Positions 26,612-37,743 of a stretch of DNA of 64,000 nucleotides are shown in pieces (position 1 is the stretch's first letter; every line of letters begins with the position of its first letter). A model generated the notes under the pieces. It ran no database searches and had not been told where the DNA came from. It was given only the letters and a program-made list of their open reading frames with translations. The stretch comes from Ooceraea biroi (taxonomy: Eukaryota > Arthropoda > Insecta > Hymenoptera > Formicidae): positions 3,782,001-3,846,000 of the forward strand of contig NC_039515.1 in assembly GCF_003672135.1 (NCBI RefSeq), given 5' to 3'. The position numbers and the translations under genes are program-made.

Positions 26612-28517
26612 TTTAAATGTTATTTAGTAGCGAAACTGCAGGGATTACTTTTACCAATTAGGAGGTGTTAGCAAAGATTCTCCGTTGTCTTTCCTAACAG
26701 TTAAGAAATTCTATGCAGATGACAATGCAATCAGTATCAAATAATTATAATAATTTGTTACATCATTACAATGCGAAGTTTATTTTGTAATTGTAGACAG
26801 GTAAGCGTGATATGATAGACCTGTCTAATTGACATCGGTATATGGCCAGAAGTGAGAGAGATATATATAATATTTCTTCCTTATCTTTTTTTACATTTAA
26901 GGTAATGAAAGCGATTTCGATACCGAGAAGTGTATTCTTATATTAGAAAGTCTTCTCCGTCATGCTTTGCCCTTCATGGAATTTGTTGTCATTAAAAGCT
27001 CGTTTGCACCGACACACAGACTGAGCAGATAGAGTGATGCACGGGTCACAATTAGAATAAGTTAAAATTATATATAATGTATACGCCCGCCTACTTCTGT
27101 GATGAGCTCTGGCCTGAGGGTGATCATCAATTGGACGGGTCTATCATGATTTTTAGCAATCTTTCCGTGCATTCCACAATACATCGTGAATTTTTTTATT
27201 AAATGCAGTAGTTTATATTAAATTACAGCATTGTTGGAGGTGTGACTGATATTTTTGTCTGGAACAACTGAACCAAAGAAAGTCACATTTCGAAAATCCT
27301 ATGTTATACATAGCTGATTTTACGCAAAAGTGTCCGATTCCTAAAATGTATAATTTTCATGTTACCAGATACGACGGATCACGAAACAAACATTATTTGG
27401 ATGTACACGAGGATGTATTATTCTGTCCAAGATAAGATGTTTTTTTATCTGAAACAATCTGATCTCTGTGCAGTTTATATTTGTAATTGTGCATTTACAA
27501 AACACGTGTTAAAAAAACGGATCTCGTTTGTACATACACATATACTGTTTGTTCTTTTACCTCGAAAATTGTCATATAAAAATGTTAACGATTCTACGTA
27601 CGAATCACCTTTATTTGTTGCTTGGGCGTAGTCTTTTTAATTGAAACCATAATGTTTATCGCTACGTACGAAAGAGAATAATAACCCGCTAACATGATTT
27701 GTATGTTGCGTGTACGGTATTATTGTTAATGTTGTTGGATAAACGGTTCTACATAGAAGTTTAGCATTATGCTTCCCCTCTCCTCCTGTACACGATATGG
27801 ATTGTATTTACATTTGTTTAATAATGAGAACGGAATAAAAATTAGTCGTATTTATTTCGTTTCACATTGCGATTCTTCAATCTCACTATCACGAGAACGT
27901 TGGCGGCATGCGTGTACCTGAAACTCTCGAATTAAAGTAAGAACACATCTTGCCATTTATAAGACCGCATTGCTCGGAACTTACAAGTCATCATCGTGTG
28001 AAATTCATAAATTGTTTACTCATCCGTATCGCAGGTACTTACACCGTACACATAATGCTAAACTTCGAACCATTGTGTTATCGCGATCTTCGATGTATGT
28101 AGCATGTGGCAAGCATATATAGCGAGGAAGATTATATAAAGATAATTATTTAGACAAAACCAATCTCCATTTGTTAATCACCACTTCCCCATCTCGTGCG
28201 AAGAATAAACTAGGAGGATATTAATGAATGGAAACGGATTTTGTCTACGTTCGTGTTAGCGTAGCGAACAATTAATTCCCCATGATGTATCGTACAGTCG
28301 ATAGAAATACGAAGTGCGACAGTAATCTCACGTCTCTTTTGCCTTGTCGTACGGTCACACGAGAAAACGTTTTCGGACATCCTTCGCGGAACGGTGAGAG
28401 GAAATGCTTTTTAGTGAAGTATCATAAGCCAGATGTAAGATTGAATGATTTTACCGTGTTCCAAGCTCGTTTCAATACTCTCTGTAATTGTGCCAATCAT
28501 GCTTAATATAAATATAC

Positions 28518-28573
<56 letters not shown>

Positions 28574-29400
28574 TTACACACAAATCTCACGTCGAATTGC
28601 ACTCCGAATTGATGTGGCACAATTATACAAGAATAGCTTTCTGTGATTACATTGATAAGGACTACATGTTTCATGATAGTGAATTGTGCTCGGATCGAAA
28701 TGTAACTCTCCGTCGTTTAGGAACCTTGACTTTGGAATAGCGCATACCGCTCACGTTATATCTAACGGCGACAAACGCGTAACTATATTTGCATTTTTAT
28801 CTATCTACTATGTGAGTCACGTTTACCATCTCACATTGCGGCTACTCACGCTCATTAAATTATAATTTCTTTCCATCACTTGCTATTTCAAAGCGTATTT
28901 TCTACAGATCCGAGTGTGAGGATATACAATTATACAATGAGAATATGTGTCTAATTAAAAAATTAATCTGTAACGTTCTTTTTTTTATTTTCAAACGTTC
29001 TATTAGCGCAAACCTATTAGACACTTATTGTTAGATGATCAGAGAAATAACAGATGAATGGATCAAATATACGTATATATAGTGTATATGTTTGTTTAAT
29101 AGGAAATATAAAAGAAGAGTATATATACATGTATAGATGGAAATTACACACACGAAACGATGTATGAGAAAATACATGAAATTCAAAGCTACTTAAGTTT
29201 TAATAATATATGATGATATATTTATGTAGCAATGAACAAAATAAATCCTGAAGAGATTAATATTATTTTTACGCGTACGTTTTATTTACACTGCCCTGAT
29301 AAAAGTATATAATCTGTATATTTGTACTTATACACGCAGCTTATCGAAAGTATTTTTTTTTCTAAGAATTTATCAAAGGATCCTCGTACCATTCAAAGAT
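26612..29400 (+). other. CdsA 3' UTR and intergenic DNA
   Basis: AT-rich DNA without supported coding exons. Candidate poly(A) signals include AATAAA near 27834 and 29239. A long TA run lies at 28528-28571. The short open frames in this stretch are isolated and lack splice partners. Confidence 0.5.
28528..28571. repeat. (TA)n microsatellite
   Basis: About 21 TA units preceded by CATA repeats. Confidence 0.95.
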
Positions 29401-29421
29401 TTTTGGCTTTCTGCTCATCTT

Positions 29422-29433
29422 TGCGCATGCGCG
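29422..29433. promoter_or_regulatory. NRF1-type palindrome upstream of the FAM234-like gene
   Basis: TGCGCATGCGCG matches the NRF1 (Drosophila ewg) consensus. It lies ~290 bases upstream of the start codon at 29723, in a TATA-less upstream region. The role is inferred from motif and position. Confidence 0.45.
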
Positions 29434-29722
29434 TTTCGAGCTTCAGTCATCTCGCGGTTTTATTCACGAAAGCACTGCTCGCAGCAGTTTGTAGCACTGC
29501 TAGCACCGTGTCATAATTTGTAAACTACGTTTTGTGACGCGACGCACGTACCGAGTGATAACGATCCCGCGCAACACGGTTTGTGTTAATCGCGGTCGGG
29601 TTTTGCGGTGATACTGCAACGTCTGCAACGAGGATCACCATGACATAGTCACGTTATTGCGAGGCAAACGAGGTTGCGTTGCAAAATTTAGCGCGGTGCA
29701 CGTTCGATGTTACACCTCCGAC

Positions 29723-31945
29723 ATGTCGACCGATCATCACAACGGCAAAGGTTACGCGCCGCTTCCGCAGAGCATAAGCAACACCGACACCGAGGATGAG
29801 GAGGAACGTTTAACTCGGCCGAACGATATCGCCTACAAAGTCGACAATACTACCACGATAGCGGTGAGATATCGATGTGCGAAAAATATTAGAAAATTGC
29901 ACAACAGTGCGACATTGCAATTGTTGATGCATTAATCTAAAACTTAATATTTTTATGTGTCACACATTGCAATTGTCTGTATAATGATTCTCCTTCAGGA
30001 ATTGCACACAAATCACGAAAATGGCGTGTATTATCCACTGGACGAGACTAGAAATCTGGGGAACAATGCAAGGAACAGGCAGAACACGATCAAATATTAT
30101 CGGGACGACATACCAATAATGGTGATTGAGGGAAACGAGCAGAATGACTTTTGGAAGAGGAGAGATATGTCGCCGATGAGGCGCTTCTGCTTGTTCGCAT
30201 CCATACTGTTATGCATTGTTACGATAGTTATCTTTTTGTATGTGTTACCTTGTGACAGTTCGGTGGTTTGCTCGCCGGTTATCGAGCCGCAGTCGTCCAT
30301 ATCGTGGGACAAAACTCTGGAAGGTGTAGGTGAGTGCGTTATGAGTCACAGATTGTAAACGCAACATTCTTGAAACAGTCACAAAAAAGAATTATTAACA
30401 TTGATATCAAAGCAATAATATTTTGTTAAGTTATAATATTATACTTTGTATAATATATAACAAAATATTTAATAAAATAATATTTTGTTAAATGTTACAA
30501 AGAATTTCTCTTACTCTTTTCTCTTACATCTCTTTTAATAACTTAATTAATTCAGGAGTACACTAATTTTCAAAATGCCTTCATTTTAAACGCAGAAATA
30601 CACGGGCCTATTACCATAGTACCTGGATCGCCGTACAACCTGATATTTCTCCTGCGTGGCGAGCGATACAAAGAGAACGATACGAAGGACGAGGCAATAC
30701 GTCAGAGACAAATACCTCCAAAGGGGGGAGGCGTTATGTCGATGCAAGGGAACACCGGATTGCCGCTGTGGCTGGTTCCGTTAAAAAGATTACCCACTAT
30801 TATCGATTGCACTAGTATCGACATCGATCGTTCCGGAAAGCCTGACTGCATTGTTGCCGGCGAACAAGGCCTACTCGTTAGCATAGAACCGATCGCTGGC
30901 ACGATTCACTGGAGCTCGACGACTCACACAGTTTCCGAGTTACCGGTTATCTTGCCGGACGTTGACGCCGATGACGTTAACGATCTGTTGAGCGTGGCGA
31001 TAGACGATGCAAATGTGTCGCACCTCGTTGTTCTCTCCGGCAAGACCGGTCAATTATTAGGACGTTACGCGGTCAATAATTGTACCTCTATCGACATACA
31101 CAGTCTTGTCTCGAACGACACTATCGCCTGCAATTGTTACGACGATAATGCAGGACGTGAGTATCTCGTAAACGCTTCTCTCTATTTTAATCCGCATGAT
31201 TTTCGTGCAGCGCGATAACTTCCACCGGCTTTGTGTTACAGGTGTGACGAAATATATGTCCTTGAAGGGGCTGCTCCGTGGCTTGAAGATGCCGCGGGTG
31301 TTCAAGAAGCTCGTGGGCAAGTTCACGACGCAGCCGCGACTCTTCGAGATCATGAGGCAGCGCGACGAGGACTACAGCTGGAAGCCCACGCCCTACCACC
31401 ACCTCACGATAGAGAACGAGGGAGCGTGTCCGGGACAGTTTTGTCGCGCCAGCGTGAACCTGACCCTGCAGAAGTTGACGAGCGAGCCGATAACCGTCAT
31501 CTGGGACCACGTGAGTGCGAACGCGTTCGCGTCGAAGCCGGCGTTCCTGCTGACGTCGGAGAAACCTTACACGTCCGGGTTCGCCATCAAGTTCTGGCAG
31601 TGGACGGACTCGCCGTCCGCCGGCCGCGCGGAAAGGACGGCTGTCGCGGAGCAGAAGCTCGTGGAGAGGGTGCTGATCGTCTTCGTGAATTACACGGACG
31701 TTCAGGCCATCAACGCCAGTCAGAGCGACGTGACGCAGCTGTGCCACGAGCTCGACTGCCAGCCGAACCTGAGCTCGCGGAAGCGTTACAGCTCCATCGC
31801 GGTCCAGTACGTCAGCGACGACGAATTTCCGGAATTGATCAGTTACTGGTCCTCGTACGACTCGGACTCGGGCGGCTTGATATCGAAAGTACAAGTTATA
31901 AAGATGGACTCCGTGATGTCCAATCTTATACACGGGAACGTTTAG
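29723..31945 (+). CDS. FAM234 (ITFG3)-like type II membrane protein
   Basis: Four exons: 29723-29863, 29999-30329, 30596-31156, 31242-31945; 578 aa. The acidic cytoplasmic N-terminus (~105 residues) is followed by one membrane segment at ~110-130 (CLFASILLCIVTIVIFLYVL) and a large extracellular part with many N-glycosylation sequons. The ectodomain has FG-GAP/integrin-alpha-like repeats: SIDIDRSGKPDCIVAGEQG and LPDVDADDVNDLLSVA. These match the pattern of human FAM234A (also called ITFG3): short cytoplasmic tail, membrane span, DxDxDG-like loops. The molecular role of this family is not established. The region before the ATG has an in-frame TTG but no earlier ATG. The GC-rich last exon has long antisense and shifted open frames that are composition artefacts. 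Confidence 0.8.
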
Positions 31946-34211
31946 TTCCGATTCTTAGCTTGTACCTCGCGTTCGATCGTATCTACAAATTTTATGGATT
32001 CATTTGTAATCGTATGACGCTTGGATCACCGACGAAAGAATCGTTTTCTCAGGAACAGAACATGTGATCGCGACACACAAGGATCACGTAAATTAAAATG
32101 GAGAAGCGTTTACGATACGTCTTGCATTATCATGCATTGTCACAATCGATGTCGTTTGATGAATTCACGAGCGAGATGAGTGGAAATTTTACTTGGGTTT
32201 CTTTCCTCTTCGTTGCATCGATTAATAGTTCCTAAGACCACGCGTAGAGCATAATCGTTTAGGTAAAATCGAATTGCGTGAAGAATCATTCGTTATCGTT
32301 TAAGCCCCGTGTTTTCTGATTGTACTCTGAATGGTGCCTTGAATCGAGCTGTATATATACTTATCGTGCATATTTATCATCCGCGTAAAGTGCAAGAAAG
32401 CTTTTTTCTTAAACGGCATGTTCTCTCTTCGAAAGTTTAAGAACGTTATGTGGGAAGAGAAAAGATCTGCGTTCTCGCCTAAATAGTTTCTCGCAATGCC
32501 TACGCTTTCTTTTTTTTATAACGCTTAAATTCCACCATAAGTGCAAATGTTATTTATTAACAGGTATCTTCTATTGCGATATTACATAGTATTACGAGTT
32601 AAACGGTTGTCCTGAAATCCTGCTCTAGTCACGCTAGTATTATTCTTAATTAGCCAAGCTCAGAATTAAGTACTTGATTAAATGATTAAGCGATATTTGA
32701 GTAAAAATTTTAATATTAAGTTATTGATTATCCGATAAGTCATTGACAAATGTTTGGTCGAACATACGAGAGAGAGCCACTGTATTATAAATCGGGCGTG
32801 TTGAATTTGCTTGAGAACATGATTACGTGTGAGTGATATTTTCCTAGTTACTTCAAAAAATACATTGTACCGACAAATTGAAAGTATCAATGTTTTACAT
32901 AGCATAGGTGTGTGACTATTGAAATAGAATCACTTGGCAAAGCCGAACAGTGATTAGAAAATTTGAGGATCGTATTTAAATGTTAACAAGACTGTAGCTT
33001 GCATTGACTTTTCAACTGCTTAAGCTTCTCCGCTAGAGTCAGTGTACATTGAACCTAATAAAGTCTGGCTTCTATTGAACATGTGTTTATATCAGAAAAC
33101 TTGTAGCAAATAACACATCGGCAAACAAATGTATGAGAAACAGCAGACGACGAATTTGAATTTTTTCTCGCAAAAATAGCAAGACGCTTTAAATCGTCAA
33201 AGACAAGAAAAAATGCATGAAACATTCTTGCAACGTACAATATGAAATAAATACGATTAAATATGAAGATTTGTTTCAAATCTTGTCTAAAAAATATCGT
33301 CAAAAGAGAAACTTAAGAAATATAATTCCGGCGATAAAAATAAAGTTAAAAAGAAATTTAAAAATCTACAAATATTGTGTGCGAAAAATGTATTATCAAA
33401 ATAAGGAAAAATCTAACTTAAAATTTGGAGCACGGCACATTTGTGCTTCCTGGCGATACTGCAAATATACTTCAAATCCATAATTTATACGTTTTTTTTT
33501 GTTAATCAAATTAACAACTAATTTCAACTAATTATCTAACAATTAACTCACCTGTCTTCTTACTCGTAACTCAACTCGTAGTTTGAGAAACCGACGAGAT
33601 GCATGCGATGATTCTTTTTATCGGAGCAACAATTGATTGAAAAACAAGAACGCGAAGTTTGGCACTTTGGCCGGTCATGAACTATAATTAGACGTTCATC
33701 AATGATTAACGCGTACGATAATTATACAATCGTGCGCGTTACGTGATGCATTGACGATAGATGCTTATATTATTTGTATAATACATCATTACATATATAT
33801 GTGTGCGTACATTTTAATCGCGCTTCATGATTGGCCGCGGCTTAAACTCTAGTATTTAAAAAAAAAAAGGCACGGAATAAAAATCTGATGCACTTTTGCT
33901 AGTGTTTCGCGCATTTCTTTCTTCTGCCGTATTTTTATGTTCCCGAATTTTTACGGCATCCTGCAGCGGCACTCAAGATGAATGGGTGCACGAAAGTGTG
34001 CAACTTCAAGCAAGGACACACACGACGCCGAGTGCGTCGAGACGTCGAAAAGGCGGGACGCTTTGCGGGATCGATGATAGATCGAAGGATCGTCGGCGAC
34101 TCGATTTGCCAGAGAATATTTTGTGGAAATTAGGTACAGGTTACCTCAACGTAGATGCATACGTTAAAGCGTATTTATATCGTTTACTGTGGACTCGATA
34201 AGTCAACCGTA
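31946..34211. other. Intergenic DNA between the FAM234-like gene and MSL3
   Basis: No exon supported. Open frames here (for example 33217-33483) are AT-driven, rich in Lys/Asn/Tyr/Ile, and have no plausible start context. A possible poly(A) signal for the FAM234-like gene is AATAAA near 33057. Confidence 0.5.
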
Positions 34212-34222
34212 TAGGTTATGTT
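34212..34222 (+). promoter_or_regulatory. TAGGTTATGTT element upstream of MSL3
   Basis: The exact 11-mer lies 52 bases upstream of the MSL3 ATG. It recurs at SUGCT (38037-38047) and, inverted, at SSNA1 (53120-53130). See findings. Confidence 0.5.
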
Positions 34223-34273
34223 AGTACTTTATGTACTTTAAACATTTGTATGATACTTCGCTAAATATTAACG

Positions 34274-34588
34274 ATGGTGTCTACGCGAGGATTGAAATTC
34301 AAGTTTTGCGATGGAGAAAGAGTATTATGCTACGAACCAGATCCGACAAAGGCAAAAGTGTTGTACGACTCGAAGGTAATGTATAATATATATAAACGTG
34401 TGTATTGCTGCCTACGTGTGTGCCACTTGTTGTACTGTTTATGAAATGTAGATTAATTAGATAAGGATGGGTGTAAATGCGAACGATAAATTCGTTTGCA
34501 AGGATACGAAAAGGCACACGAAATGCAAAGTAAAGATAACCTGGGATTGAGAAACTTATAGAAAGAAAATACGGGAACAAGTTTTATG

Positions 34589-34640
<52 letters not shown>

Positions 34641-37385
34641 AGACATACACGTAACACAGATAGTTTATATACTTTTATGTATTAAGGACGATGTGTTGTC
34701 TTACTTTTTTTCTGAACTTGATATATCAGCACTATCATAATCGAATATGAGGATTGCAATACACATTAGATCAAACGTCAATATTTTCAAGTTTTCAGAA
34801 AAAAAGGAGAATAACACTTCTTTAGAATATCTCAAAATATAGTCACGAGATAAATAGAAATAGAACTTATTGAATAGATAACTGTATAATGTTTCACAGG
34901 TAGTTGATATCATTATAAATAAAGATCAGAAAGGTAGAAAAGCTGTGGAATATCTCATACATTTTCAAGTGAGTCATTGTTATTGACAATTTAGCTGTAT
35001 AAATAATAAAATTGATAAGTGAAATATAATATAACGCCAAAGAGATATACATACATATATATAATTTATTATTACACAAGGGTTGGAATTCATCTTGGGA
35101 CCGTTGTGTGACGGAGGAATATGTGCTTAAGGACACAGAAGAAAATCGTCAGCTTCAACGTGACTTAGCACAAAAGGCACAGCTTCAACTGTATGTTGAT
35201 AACTGGCCTAATATTATGTGATGTAATTAATTAATTAATTACAAATTAACTATATTACTTTACTTTGATGAAACAGGGGTGCGTATTTGTATCGACGTGA
35301 ACGTAAAAAGAGAAGTCACAAAATGTCAGAGCGCTTGACCGAAACGGAGCATCAGGAACCACGACGCAGAGCGAGAAGCGGTGGTAGCCGAGCTACATCC
35401 GCCACAACTGGGTCTTCGGAGGATGGTAGTTCGGGTCAGCATGCTGATTACGACACAGAAGTAAGTATTTCTTCAAATCGTAATTATTCGCATACGGAAT
35501 TCTTTTCGTAACGAACTTTTTAAAAGTGTCATACTCTAAGGACGATATTCATAGTCTGTTCTTATATTAAGATCGTCTTAAACAAATTTTATTAGTTATT
35601 CATTTGTATATTTTTAAACGTAACCGATACAATGGCATCTAATTTGATATTTTACAGGAAGTAAACACGGAAGAAGATACCGAGAGTAGTTCCGATTACA
35701 TAGACGAGTCAAGCGACGATGAGGACAGCTGTGGAGGCAGTCAGTCTGGAGTCAGTATGAGGCCAGGAGTTGATCTTGATATAGGTGGAACGCTGAAGCG
35801 GATCCTGGAGCAGGATTACGACCTAATAAATCATAAAAATAAGGTATGATATATTGCCAATCTGTATCAAAAAGTTTGAAACATGTTATATTTACTGATA
35901 AAACCTCGATTTGCGTAAACGAGTTCTCTCGCGCAAAGAATAAGATTACCTGATATTTACTTCAGCTCGTGGTTCTGCCTGCGCAACCCACTGTGATAAG
36001 CATTTTGGAATCCTGGGTGCAGCATTTCACGACAACGCAACTGACGAACATTCCAGAGAAGCCTCAACGGAACAAGGCGAATAACACGATCGAGAGAACA
36101 GTGAACGATGTTAATCTGTGCAGGGAAGTCGCGGACGGCCTGCGTGTATATTTCGACTTCACGTTACCGCACCTGCTTTTATACAGGCAGGAAAGAGAGC
36201 AGTACAGTTCCCTGAAGTCTTCCCTGTTGTACAACGAGCAGACGAGCGTTGTCGTGAAGGAGGAACCAATCGAGTAAATACACCCGTCTCTCTTTCGTTT
36301 AGCATCATATTCGGATTACCGTGTTGTAGCAGGAGCACACTGCTCACTGCTCGAATTAATAAGAAAACGCACGTCTGCCGCAAGGAACTCCGAGATGTGC
36401 GTGAAGGAGGAGTTCGAGGATACGGAATACGCTCATCTGCCACCGTTTCAAGAGCACGATTCGGAGATGGACAGTGTATCGAAGCCGATAAGCAGTTCCA
36501 AGCGGAAGCTGCGATCGTGCCGAGTAAGCTCGGTTGACGAGAGCCGGCAGTTAAGGTCCTACGACGAGGGCAAGCAGGACGGCGGTAATTTATCGAGGTA
36601 ACGATCACGGCGCTTTTCACGAACTTTCGTCTTGGAAATTTGATAGATGGTCTCATAGATAAGTCGATCACTGGATCGAAGATTTTTCTCATTTGCTGAA
36701 TATCTGTTTTTATTAGAAAACTGTCGCGATCGCATGATCAGTAGCGGGAATTCTGTTTTCTCTTCGTTTTTTTGGACCTAGGTATAAAATGCTTTTACCG
36801 ATTGTTTTGTTTTAGTAGCATAGCAAGTACAAGTTCCCGTTGTTCTAGCCCGCGAGGTGTAACACGAGGTGTAATGCCGCCCGTTGTTACATCCGCTCAG
36901 GTAAACGCTTTACTGCAACAGTCGAATAAGTGGAGGCTGATGCCGGAGATTCCGAAACAGAACGCGAACGCGTTAGGTCCCTCCGCTTATTATGGTGCTA
37001 TCCATTTAACTAGATTATTCGGTAAGTCGTCCCTCGCTCGATGAACTCGCGCAAGATTCATGCAAGATGATAAAAATTTTTGCACAACGCAAAATATAAA
37101 GGAATGAATGTGATCTCGAAATGGTTTTCCTTTCTCGTTTCAGTTAAGTTACCCGAATTATTACAATCGACGGATATAGCGAATAAAAAATTAAAAGTTC
37201 TCTTGAAATACTTGGACATGTTTTTAAGGTAAATTGCGCATGGCGAATTGTATAGTACACAAAAAAAATATACGTGTCATACACGAATTATTAATTTGAT
37301 ACATATTTGCAGTTATCTTGAGATGCACAGGGAGTGGTTCGGAGAGCAATTTTACATGCAAGTGGAGAATCGGACAATATTGTAA
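34274..37385 (+). CDS. msl-3: Male-specific lethal 3 homolog (chromodomain + MRG protein)
   Basis: Ten exons: 34274-34375, 34900-34968, 35081-35190, 35277-35460, 35658-35843, 35966-36273, 36364-36597 (or from 36385), 36816-37021, 37144-37228, 37313-37385; 518 or 511 aa, like human and fly MSL3. The N-terminal chromo-barrel domain (residues ~10-95) shows KFKFCDGERVLCYEPDPTKAKVLYD and WNSSWDRCVTEEYVL, the methyl-lysine cage region. A basic/acidic linker follows, and the MRG domain is split (ILESWVQHF ... ADGLRVYFDFTLPHLLLY ... AYYGAIHLTRLFVKLPELL). MSL3 binds H3K36me3 and recruits the MOF-containing MSL acetyltransferase complex for H4K16 acetylation. Exon 7 has two usable in-phase acceptors 21 bases apart. 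Confidence 0.96.
34594..34632. repeat. (TA)n microsatellite
   Basis: About 19 TA units in intron 1 of msl-3. Confidence 0.95.
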
Positions 37386-37555
37386 AAAGCGAAGTAACTT
37401 TTTTTGCAATGTACAAATGACTCAAAATTCTGATAAGTTTATAATTTGTAAAATCTCTTTGACACCAGCGTGACAACAAATTAAATATAAGATGAAGACA
37501 AAAACAATATTACATAAGATTGTCAAATGGACGGCAGACGTGCGCCGTTAACCCT

Positions 37556-37626
37556 GAACCGGAAGTCACGAGGCGCAACTCGTCGACGTCGGGTGCAAGG
37601 TCGCGTCGAGTTTCCAAGATGGCGAC
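37556..37626 (+). promoter_or_regulatory. TATA-less promoter of PPP1R11 with ETS and YY1/Pho-type sites
   Basis: An ETS-like AACCGGAAGT lies at 37557-37566 and a YY1/Pho-like CCAAGATGGCGAC at 37614-37626, 120-190 bases upstream of the PPP1R11 ATG. Both are typical of TATA-less housekeeping promoters. Inferred from motif matches and position. Confidence 0.45.
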
Positions 37627-37743
37627 GCCACTGATGACTCGCGCGAAATAGACGTGTACGCAGTGGCGGACGCGGTTACGTTTGATGCGGCGGTTCCGCA
37701 CGTCAGCCTCGCGCTCGGAAAGATTGCGTGTCACCTGTGACAC

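Noticed and set aside
28411..28674. Frame containing a Tyr/Ile repeat
   Set aside because: It is just the translation of the TA microsatellite.
31187..32067. Long open frames overlapping the last exon of the FAM234-like gene (both strands)
   Set aside because: They are Arg/Val/Glu/Ala-rich shadows produced by the GC-rich third positions of the real exon and have no family resemblance.
33217..33483. 88-codon frame rich in Lys/Asn/Ile/Tyr
   Set aside because: AT-driven composition, isolated, no homology or splice signals.
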